From Acetobacteraceae bacterium (GTDB lineage: Bacteria > Pseudomonadota > Alphaproteobacteria > Acetobacterales > Acetobacteraceae): 5,456 nucleotides of DNA. Under the pieces are notes generated by a model. The model did not search any database. It was given only the letters and a program-made list of their open reading frames with translations, and had not been told where the DNA came from. The stretch lies in NCBI GenBank assembly GCA_947462945.1, contig CANHTE010000133.1:1-5456 (forward strand). Reading direction: 5' to 3'. A program made the position numbers and the translations under genes. Below are positions 1 through 5,456 of this stretch, piece by piece; position 1 is the first letter of the stretch; the number at the start of each line of letters is the position of its first letter.

Positions 1-1001
1 AGGCCTCGGTGCTGATCACCGGTGAGAGCGGCACCGGCAAGGAAGTTCTGGCGCGGCATATCCATGGGGCGTCCCGCCGCGCGCGTGGGCCCTTCGTCGC
101 GCTCAACTGCGCCGCCCTCCCGGAAGCGCTGCTGGAGAGTGAGCTTTTTGGCCATGAGCGCGGCGCCTTCAGCGGCGCGGTGGCTTCCCGCAAGGGCAAG
201 TTCGAACAGGCGGAGCGCGGCACGCTTCTGCTGGACGAGATTGGCGAAATGGAATTGCGCCTCCAGTCCAAGCTGTTGCGCGCGATCCAGGAGCGGGAGG
301 TGGACAAGCTCGGTGGGACGCAGCCGGTGAAGGTTGATGTGCGGATTCTCGCCGCCACCAATCGTGACCTGGAGGCCGAGGTGCGTGCGGGCCGCTTCCG
401 TGAGGATCTCTACTTCCGGCTGAATGTTGTTCAGTTGCGCATCCCGCCCCTGCGGGAAAGGGGCGGGGATATCCTGCCGCTCGCCGAATATTTCGCTGAA
501 CGCTATTCGGCGGCAAACGGCCTGCCGCTCCGCCCGCTTTCGCCGGCCGCCAGCTCGCGCCTCCTGGCGCATGGCTGGCCGGGCAATGTGCGTGAGCTGG
601 AAAACGCCATGCACCGCGCCGTGCTGCTGGCCCAAGGGCGGGAGATCGGCCTGGACGCGATCGAACTGGGCTCATCACCTGCTGAAATCATGGCCACGGC
701 CACAGCCGGGGCGCCCCCCGCCGCCCATGCAACCCCCCATGCCACCCCCCATGCAACCCCCCCGGCCAATGCCACATCAGCCCATCCCATCGCGGCCCTG
801 GTTGGCCGCCGCATGGAGGAGGTGGAGCGCGAATTGATCCTGGAAACGCTTGGCCGTTGCCTTGGCAACCGCACGCGCGCGGCGGAAATCCTGGGCATTT
901 CCATTCGCACCCTGCGCAACAAGCTGGCGGAGTATCGCGGCCAGGGTGTCAGTGTTCCCCTTGCCCCCGGGCAGCTGCCCGATAGCTGGCGCGTCGCGTG
1001 A
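1..1001 (+). CDS. flbD: Sigma-54-dependent flagellar transcriptional activator, FlbD-like (5' partial)
   Basis: This is an AAA+ activator of sigma-54 RNA polymerase, expected to turn on flagellar class promoters. The frame is open at the left edge (first whole codon at base 3), so the N-terminal receiver-like domain and the true start lie outside. Numbering the visible protein from the codon at base 9: Walker A GESGTGKE at 5-12, sigma-54 contact loop GAFSGA at 52-57, Walker [10 protein letters not shown] at 73-81, the ATNRD segment at 116-120, arginine-finger region [10 protein letters not shown] at 130-139, and sensor [14 protein letters not shown] at 189-200. A low-complexity Ala/Pro/His linker follows at about 222-260, then a Fis-type helix-turn-helix at about 270-309 ([20 protein letters not shown]). 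That HTH, with the preceding [17 protein letters not shown], closely resembles FlbD, and a position upstream of flhA matches the Caulobacter order. The stop overlaps the flhA start by 4 bases (GTGA). FlbD is reported to be controlled through FliX; that cannot be tested here. A related NtrC-family flagellar regulator such as FleQ is the alternative. Confidence 0.88.
   Translation, partial: ASVLITGESGTGKEVLARHIHGASRRARGPFVALNCAALPEALLESELFGHERGAFSGAVASRKGKFEQAERGTLLLDEIGEMELRLQSKLLRAIQEREVDKLGGTQPVKVDVRILAATNRDLEAEVRAGRFREDLYFRLNVVQLRIPPLRERGGDILPLAEYFAERYSAANGLPLRPLSPAASSRLLAHGWPGNVRELENAMHRAVLLAQGREIGLDAIELGSSPAEIMATATAGAPPAAHATPHATPHATPPANATSAHPIAALVGRRMEEVERELILETLGRCLGNRTRAAEILGISIRTLRNKLAEYRGQGVSVPLAPGQLPDSWRVA
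726..761 (+). repeat. Three 12-bp tandem repeats encoding His-Ala-Thr-Pro
   Basis: Three consecutive copies of a 12-base unit (CATGCAACCCCC, with one A-to-C change in the middle copy) start at 726, 738 and 750. They encode three HATP units in the linker between the AAA+ and DNA-binding domains of the activator. Each unit ends in a C run: six C at 733-738, six at 745-750 and seven at 757-763, with another six just upstream at 714-719. Gain or loss of a whole unit keeps the frame, whereas slippage within a C run would not. Confidence 0.9.
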
Positions 1002-3058
1002 ATTCCCTCAGCCTCCCTGCCTGGCTGCGGGATTTCCGCATCACCTCCGAGGCGGCGCTCGTAGCCGGCGTCGTGCTGGTCATGATCATTCTGATCGTGC
1101 CATTGCCGGGCGCCCTGCTCGATGCCGCCTTGGCGCTGAACATCGTCGTTTCTGTGCTGATGCTGATGGTGGCCCTGCTGTTGACGCGGCCATTGGATTT
1201 CCAGTCCTTTCCGCAATTGCTGCTGATCACCACGCTGTTCCGCCTCGGCCTCAACGTCGCCACCACCCGCGCCATCCTCGCCAATGGGCATGAGGGGCCG
1301 CAGGCGGCTGGCGGCGTGATCGCCGCCTTCGGCAACTTCCTGATGAGCGGTGACATCCTGGTCGGCATGATCGTCTTTGCCATCCTGCTGATCGTGAATC
1401 ATGTGGTCGTCTCGAAGGGCGCCGGCCGCATTGCCGAGGTCGCGGCGCGCTTCCACCTGGATGCGATGCCCGGCAAGCAGATGGCGATTGACGCCGATCT
1501 CTCCGCCGGCACGATTGACGAACAGCAGGCCAAGCTGCGCCGCCGCGACCTCCAGGAGGAGAGCGGCTTTCACGGCGCCATGGACGGCGCCTCGAAATTC
1601 GTGAAGGGCGATGCGATCGCCGGCCTGATTTCCACCTTCATCAATCTTCTGGGTGGCCTGGCCATCGGCATTGGTCGGCACGGGCTCTCCTTCGGGGATG
1701 CGGTGGAGACCTATTCCATCCTGACCGTGGGCGATGGCCTGGTGGGCCAGATCCCCGCCCTGCTGGTGAGCGTTGCCGCCGCCATCGTCGTCACCAAGGC
1801 GGCGCGCGAAGAGCAGGCCGACAAGATCATGGCGCGCGAGCTGGCGGGCTGGAAGCCGCTCGCCATCGCCTCGGGCACGTCCGTCGTGCTCGGCACCATG
1901 CCCGGCATGCCGCTGCTGCCCTTCCTGGTGCTGGCCGGCGCCACCGGGGGTGCTGCCTGGTTCCAGCGCAAGGCGAGCCTCGCCGGCCCGCCGGAGCCCG
2001 ATGAGCCGCCGCAGGTCCCGACCGAACCGGCCGTATCCGAAGCGCTGCGGATGGATTTGCTGCGCCTGGAACTGGGCTATGGCCTTCTCTCGCTTGCCTC
2101 GGGTGAAGCGCCGCGGCTGACGGAGCAAATCCGCGGGCTGCGCCGCTCCATCGCGCAGGAAATGGGCTTCGTGCTGCCCTCCGTCCGCATCCAGGACAAT
2201 CTGGACCTGCCGCCGGACAGCTACATCCTGCGCGTTAAGGAAATCGAAGCCGCGCGCGGCTCGCTGCGCCCGCCCCTGCATCTCGCGATCAACCCGGAAG
2301 GCGGCCTGCCTGATCTGGCGGGCGAGAAGACCACCGAACCCGCCTTTGGCCTCCCGGCGCTCTGGATCGAGGAAACCCTGCGCGAGGAAGCGCTGGCGCG
2401 CGGCTGCACCGTGGTGGATTGCGCGGGCGTCCTGGCCACCCACCTGACCGAGGTGGTGCGCGAGAACATGAGCGAACTCCTCTCCTACAGCGAGACGGTG
2501 AAGCTGCTGGATGAGCTTCCGCGTGAACAGCAGAAGCTGGTGCAGGATCTGATTCCCGCGCAGGTCAGCGTTGGCCTGCTGCAACGCCTGCTGCAGGCGC
2601 TGCTGGCCGAGCGTGTTTCCATTCGCGACCTGCCGACCATCCTGGAAGGCCTGCAGGAGGCGGCGGCCGCCAATATGCGCTCCCTGCCGCAGATGCTCGG
2701 CATCGTGCGCATGCGCCTCAGCCGCCAGCTTTCCGAGGCGGCACGCGGCGCACAGGGCTATGTGCCCATCATCATGCTCTCGCCGGAATGGGAAGTGGCC
2801 TTCACCGAATGCCTGGCCGGGCCGCCGGAGGATCGCCAGCTGGCGATGGAGCCGGGCCGCCTGCAGGCCTTCATGCAACGCCTGCGTGATGTGCTGGACG
2901 CCCAGGCGGCGCAGGGCGAGCACCCGGCGCTGCTGTGCTCCGGCGCGCTGCGGCCGCATCTGCGCGCCATTGTCGAGCGCTTCCGCCCCAGCACGCCCGT
3001 GCTGTCCCAGGCGGAGATCCATCCGCGCGTGCGTATCCGCAGCCTGGCCAGCGTCTGA
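998..3058 (+). CDS. flhA: Flagellar type III export gate protein FlhA
   Basis: FlhA is the large inner-membrane component of the flagellar export gate. It uses the proton motive force and docks chaperone-substrate complexes on its cytoplasmic ring. The 686-residue length is normal for the family. The N-terminal half is hydrophobic (segments near 18-37, 42-62, 104-137, 204-225, 240-265 and 286-320). The FHIPEP signature is at 144-166 ([18 protein letters not shown] and on). R144, R151, D155 and D205 align with the charged residues R147, R154, D158 and D208 important in Salmonella FlhA. A Pro/Glu-rich linker (331-345) leads to the cytoplasmic domain (346-686), with typical stretches [20 protein letters not shown] and [20 protein letters not shown]. 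The GTG start at 998 overlaps the flbD stop by 4 bases. I see no clear Shine-Dalgarno sequence before it, so translation probably depends on coupling. H153 in the signature is unusual. A virulence-type SctV homologue is possible in principle, but the flagellar neighbours make FlhA near certain. Confidence 0.97.
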   Translation: MNSLSLPAWLRDFRITSEAALVAGVVLVMIILIVPLPGALLDAALALNIVVSVLMLMVALLLTRPLDFQSFPQLLLITTLFRLGLNVATTRAILANGHEGPQAAGGVIAAFGNFLMSGDILVGMIVFAILLIVNHVVVSKGAGRIAEVAARFHLDAMPGKQMAIDADLSAGTIDEQQAKLRRRDLQEESGFHGAMDGASKFVKGDAIAGLISTFINLLGGLAIGIGRHGLSFGDAVETYSILTVGDGLVGQIPALLVSVAAAIVVTKAAREEQADKIMARELAGWKPLAIASGTSVVLGTMPGMPLLPFLVLAGATGGAAWFQRKASLAGPPEPDEPPQVPTEPAVSEALRMDLLRLELGYGLLSLASGEAPRLTEQIRGLRRSIAQEMGFVLPSVRIQDNLDLPPDSYILRVKEIEAARGSLRPPLHLAINPEGGLPDLAGEKTTEPAFGLPALWIEETLREEALARGCTVVDCAGVLATHLTEVVRENMSELLSYSETVKLLDELPREQQKLVQDLIPAQVSVGLLQRLLQALLAERVSIRDLPTILEGLQEAAAANMRSLPQMLGIVRMRLSRQLSEAARGAQGYVPIIMLSPEWEVAFTECLAGPPEDRQLAMEPGRLQAFMQRLRDVLDAQAAQGEHPALLCSGALRPHLRAIVERFRPSTPVLSQAEIHPRVRIRSLASV

Positions 3059-3061
3059 GCC

Positions 3062-3949
3062 ATGCGTCTCCGGGTTTTTCACGCACCCAGCGCCACGCTT
3101 GCCCTCAGCGCCGTCCGTGAGGCGCTGGGCGAGGATGCGGTGGTGCTCAGCACGCGCCGCGTGGGCGGCGGCGTTGAGGTTACGGCCGCGCTGGATCTCG
3201 CGGAGCCCGAATTGATCGAGCCGGAGCCTGAACCGCAGGTGACGCCGCCCGAATTGGCGCGGCATAACCTGGCGCCGGGGCTGGGCGCCGGCTTCACCGG
3301 CCAAAGTCTGGCCGCCGCCCTCGCTGCGCGCCTCAGTTTCGAGGCCTTGCCGCTGGACCGGCCCATCCTGCTGGTGGGCCCGCCCGGTGCCGGCAAGACG
3401 CTGACCTGCGCGAAGCTCGCCGCAAGGGCCAAGATGGCCGGGCATACGCCCATCGTCGTCACGGCGGATGGCGCGCGGGCAGGTGCTGTGGAGCAACTGG
3501 CCGCCTTCACCCGGCTGCTGCGCCTGACCTTGGCCGTGGCCGCCCTGCCCGAGGCGCTGGCCAAGGCCTTGGGTGCGCGTGAGGAGGGCCAGATGGCCCT
3601 GGTGGATGGCTTTGGCTGTGACCCTTTCGATGAAGCCCAGGCCGAACGCCTGCACCGCCTGATCCGTGCCGTGGATGCCGTGCCCGTGCTGGTGCTGCCG
3701 GCCGGGCTGGATGCCGAGGAAAGCGCCGAGATCGCGCGTGCCTTTCACATGCTGGGCGCGCGGCATTTGCTGCCCACGCGGCTTGATATGACGCGGCGCC
3801 TGGGCGGCGTGCTCTCGGCCGCCTGCACGGGCCTTGCGCTGACCGAGGCCGGCATCGGCCCGCAGGTGGCGCATGGGCTGCAACAGCTTTCCCCACAATG
3901 GCTGGCCACCCGCCTGACCGACGGGCTGCCCCGGGAGAAAACCGCATGA
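3062..3949 (+). CDS. flhF: Flagellar biosynthesis SRP-family GTPase FlhF (compact form)
   Basis: FlhF is a cytoplasmic and membrane-associated SRP-type GTPase that helps place new flagella, usually at the pole, and is balanced by FlhG. The 295 residues are short; many FlhF proteins have about 360-450. The N-terminus (MRLRVFHAPSATLALSAVRE, then LGEDAVVLSTRRVGGGVEVTAA) is the usual FlhF opening and supports the ATG at 3062. An acidic/Pro stretch (45-63) replaces the usual longer B-domain linker. G1 is GPPGAGKT (106-113). The next SRP motif reads DGARAGAVEQL (136-146), keeping D136, R139 and Q145 of the family DTYRxxAxxQL. G3, normally DTAGR, reads DGFGC (182-186). G4, normally TKLD, reads TRLD (239-242), followed by GGVLSAACTGLALTEAGIG, typical of the family's closing loop. 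The gene begins 3 bases after the flhA stop with no obvious Shine-Dalgarno sequence. Identity is secure from N-terminus, fold motifs and context; whether it hydrolyses GTP normally is uncertain. Confidence 0.9.
   Translation: MRLRVFHAPSATLALSAVREALGEDAVVLSTRRVGGGVEVTAALDLAEPELIEPEPEPQVTPPELARHNLAPGLGAGFTGQSLAAALAARLSFEALPLDRPILLVGPPGAGKTLTCAKLAARAKMAGHTPIVVTADGARAGAVEQLAAFTRLLRLTLAVAALPEALAKALGAREEGQMALVDGFGCDPFDEAQAERLHRLIRAVDAVPVLVLPAGLDAEESAEIARAFHMLGARHLLPTRLDMTRRLGGVLSAACTGLALTEAGIGPQVAHGLQQLSPQWLATRLTDGLPREKTA
3933..3938 (+). promoter_or_regulatory. Shine-Dalgarno sequence for flhG
   Basis: GGGAGA lies within the end of flhF, with a 7-base spacer before the ATG at 3946. It is the only clear ribosome binding site among the + strand gene starts. 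It decides the flhG start in favour of 3946 over the in-frame ATG at 3898, which would add 16 residues with no family resemblance. Confidence 0.7.
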
Positions 3950-4695
3950 ACCCCCCTCGCCTGATCGTCATCGCCTCCGGCAAGGGCGGCGTCGGCAAGA
4001 CCTGCCTCGCCATCGGCCTTTCCCAGGCTTTGGCCGAGGCCGGGCAGCGCGTGGCGCTGGTGGATGGCGATCTTGGCCTGGCCAATGTGGATGTGCAGCT
4101 CGGCCTCGATCCGCGGCGCGATGTGAGTGACGTGCTCTCTGGCCGCTGCACGGCCGAGGCGGCGCTGCTGCCGCACCCGGCGGGCTTTGCGCTGCTGCCC
4201 GGGCGCTCGGGCTCGGCCGCCTTGGCGGCGCTGGAGGGGGCTTCGCTGCAGGGCTTCGTGCGGATGCTGCGGGGGCTGCCGATGGATTGGCTGGTGCTCG
4301 ACCTCGGCGCCGGTATTGGCGCGGCGCAGCGCGGGCTGGCCGCCGCGGCCGATCTGCTGATCGTGGTGGCGACCGAGGAGCCGACCTCCCTCACTGACGC
4401 CTATGCCGTGCTGAAGCTGCACCGGCGGGATGCGCCGGCGGGCCTGGCGGGGCTGGTGGTGAACATGGCGGCCCAGCCGGCGCGCGTGCATGCGGCGCTG
4501 GATGCCGCCTGCCGGGGCTTTCTGGGGCAGGGGCTGGCCCTGCTGGGTGCGGTGCGGCGTGATCCGCGCGTGGCCTCCGCCATCCGGGCGCAGACACCGC
4601 TGCTGACGCGGCATCCGAACACGCCGGCGGCCGAGGATTTGCGACGCCTGGCGGAGGCATTGCCCGGCTTCGTGGCCGTGCCCCAGCTGGCGTGA
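3946..4695 (+). CDS. flhG: MinD-like flagellar number regulator ATPase FlhG/FleN
   Basis: FlhG (FleN, YlxH) is a ParA/MinD-family ATPase that limits flagellar number and controls FlhF and, in some species, the sigma-54 flagellar activator. The 249-residue protein from the ATG at 3946 shows the deviant Walker A SGKGGVGKT (11-19, K13 and K18), the A' segment LVDGDLGLANVDVQLGL (38-54), Walker B LVLDLGAGIG (116-125) and the FlhG-typical EEPTSLTDAYAVLKL (144-158). The segment from 186 to 240 (FLGQGLALLGAVRRDPRVASAI and on) fits the family C-terminus. The start overlaps the flhF stop by 4 bases (ATGA) and has a good ribosome binding site. The protein begins almost at the first beta strand, so it lacks the N-terminal DQAxxLR helix that activates FlhF in some species. 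It also ends without an evident C-terminal amphipathic membrane-targeting helix. It is the last gene of the + strand run. MinD proper is unlikely, given the neighbours and the lack of minC/minE. Confidence 0.93.
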   Translation: MNPPRLIVIASGKGGVGKTCLAIGLSQALAEAGQRVALVDGDLGLANVDVQLGLDPRRDVSDVLSGRCTAEAALLPHPAGFALLPGRSGSAALAALEGASLQGFVRMLRGLPMDWLVLDLGAGIGAAQRGLAAAADLLIVVATEEPTSLTDAYAVLKLHRRDAPAGLAGLVVNMAAQPARVHAALDAACRGFLGQGLALLGAVRRDPRVASAIRAQTPLLTRHPNTPAAEDLRRLAEALPGFVAVPQLA

Positions 4696-4698
4696 CGC

Positions 4699-5456
4699 TC
4701 AGCGCCCCCCCACCCGCCGCAGCAGCATGAGCCCTGCGAGCGTGACCAGCGCCAGATGCCCAAAACCCAGCGCCCAGGCCCAAGGGTTGGCCGGCCCCAA
4801 CATATCCAGCGCCAGGCCCACCCCGACCGGCCCGACAAAGCCGCCGGCATAGCCGCACATGCTGTGCAGCCCCATGGTGGCGCCGCGCAATTCCGGCCCG
4901 GCTGCCTGCACCGTGCCTGCCGTGAGAGCGGAACTGTCGAGATAGATCGCCGCATTCCACAGGATCACACTGAGCGCCGCGAGCGGTGCCGAGAGCAGCG
5001 CGGAACACCCCGTCAGCACCGACATCAGTGCCGCAGCACCCATCGCCCAGGCCACCACCCGCGCCCGGCCGAAACGCTGCGCCGTCTCATTGCCCATGAT
5101 CGAGACGGCGATGCCCAGTAGCCCGGCTGCGGTGAACAGCGCGGTCGGCCCTGGCAGCCAGTCCGGCGCGCCGGCGCGCGCGATGGTCAGCGTCAGGAAC
5201 GTCACCGCCCAGGCGCGCAAGGCCGCGAGCTCCCAGGTATGCACGGTATAGCCGATGATCCAGCCCGTTGCGGCGCGGTTGCGCAGCACGGGCCGGAAAT
5301 CCAGCAGCCGGCGCGGCGTGGCCGGTGGGCGCGGCGCCCCGCGCGGCATCACCACGGCGCCGATGCAAAAGGCCATGACCGCCGCGCCCCCGCTGAACAG
5401 GAAAGCAGCCTCCGCCCCGCCCCGCGCCGCCCAGAAGCCCGCCACGGCGAAGGAGA
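4699..5456 (-). CDS. Major facilitator superfamily transporter, C-terminal half (5' partial)
   Basis: The gene runs right to left and its frame is open to the right edge, so the start and the first five or so membrane segments lie outside. Counting from the GTG codon at 5445-5443 (probably internal), the visible 248 residues hold about seven hydrophobic segments: near 11-33, 60-88, 98-117, 128-149, 153-178, 188-213 and 222-242. A basic, Pro-rich loop at 34-57 fits the central cytoplasmic loop between the two six-helix halves, so the part seen is helix 6 to helix 12. The short loop GNETAQRFGRARVV (118-131) resembles the MFS motif-A loop between helices 8 and 9. The segment LDSSALTAGTVQAAGPELRGATMGLHS near the end is typical of drug/metabolite-type MFS proteins. 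The substrate cannot be told. It converges on flhG with a 3-base gap and has no evident link to flagella. It ends in GGR and then a TGA stop, with a seven-C run on the + strand at 4705-4711. Confidence 0.82.
   Translation of the reverse strand, partial: SFAVAGFWAARGGAEAAFLFSGGAAVMAFCIGAVVMPRGAPRPPATPRRLLDFRPVLRNRAATGWIIGYTVHTWELAALRAWAVTFLTLTIARAGAPDWLPGPTALFTAAGLLGIAVSIMGNETAQRFGRARVVAWAMGAAALMSVLTGCSALLSAPLAALSVILWNAAIYLDSSALTAGTVQAAGPELRGATMGLHSMCGYAGGFVGPVGVGLALDMLGPANPWAWALGFGHLALVTLAGLMLLRRVGGR

Noticed and set aside
9..11. GTG at base 9 as the start of the activator
   Set aside because: The frame is open to the left edge (Ala-Ser precede it), and the codon falls in the beta strand just before Walker A, so it is internal to a longer protein.
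503..3898. A 1131-codon open frame on the - strand opposite flbD, flhA and flhF
   Set aside because: It lies in exact codon register with flhA and flhF, so its codons are reverse complements of theirs. It stays open only because those genes avoid TTA, CTA and TCA, as expected in a GC-rich genome. Its His/Gln/Arg/Gly-rich translation is what antisense of ATG, CTG and GCC codons gives, and it has no recognisable domain. Three well-supported genes occupy the other strand.
3898..3945. An upstream ATG start giving a 265-residue FlhG
   Set aside because: The added residues resemble no FlhG N-terminus and overlap the end of flhF. The ATG at 3946 has a good ribosome binding site and the typical ATGA coupling to flhF.
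3745..4614. Long - strand open frames opposite flhF and flhG, including 3507-4394
   Set aside because: They are GC-rich antisense shadows with low-complexity translations. The + strand frames carry clear FlhF and FlhG motifs throughout.
4756..5121. A 121-codon + strand open frame within the transporter region
   Set aside because: The - strand frame shows regular hydrophobic helices and MFS motifs, while this frame encodes a His/Arg/Pro-rich protein with no ribosome binding site or domain.
5443..5445. GTG at 5445 as the start of the transporter
   Set aside because: The frame continues to the right edge (Ser-Phe-Ala precede it), and the visible part matches only the second half of an MFS protein, so the gene very probably continues beyond the window.

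Overview
This window is GC-rich, with codons ending mostly in G or C, and is almost entirely protein-coding. It carries the end of a flagellar gene cluster on the + strand and part of an unrelated transporter gene on the - strand. The flagellar regulator at the left edge is of the FlbD type, and it lies directly upstream of flhA. From general knowledge, that combination points to an alphaproteobacterium. The strong GC bias would fit a Rhodospirillales/Acetobacteraceae-like lineage, but this placement is inference, because no rRNA or other marker gene is present.

Layout: (1) bases 1-1001, the C-terminal part of a sigma-54-dependent activator (flbD-like), cut by the left edge; (2) 998-3058, flhA, the membrane protein of the flagellar export gate; (3) 3062-3949, flhF, a short SRP-family GTPase; (4) 3946-4695, flhG, a MinD-like ATPase; (5) 4699-5456 on the - strand, the C-terminal half of a major facilitator superfamily transporter, cut by the right edge. 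The four + strand genes are packed with 4-base stop/start overlaps (flbD/flhA and flhF/flhG) or a 3-base gap (flhA/flhF), so they very probably form one translationally coupled operon. flhG is its last gene, and it meets the convergent transporter gene tail to tail across 3 bases. No gene-free stretch longer than a few bases exists.

How the genes work together: the activator switches on sigma-54 flagellar promoters, FlhA drives export of rod, hook and filament subunits, and the FlhF/FlhG pair sets where and how many flagella are built. I see no RNA gene, CRISPR array, insertion sequence or phage gene. I do not find a previously undescribed system. The points worth a second look are molecular variations on a known theme: a compact FlhF with altered GTPase motifs, an FlhG without the known FlhF-activating N-terminal helix, a GAFSGA variant in the activator, and a 12-base tandem repeat rich in C runs in the linker before the activator's DNA-binding domain.
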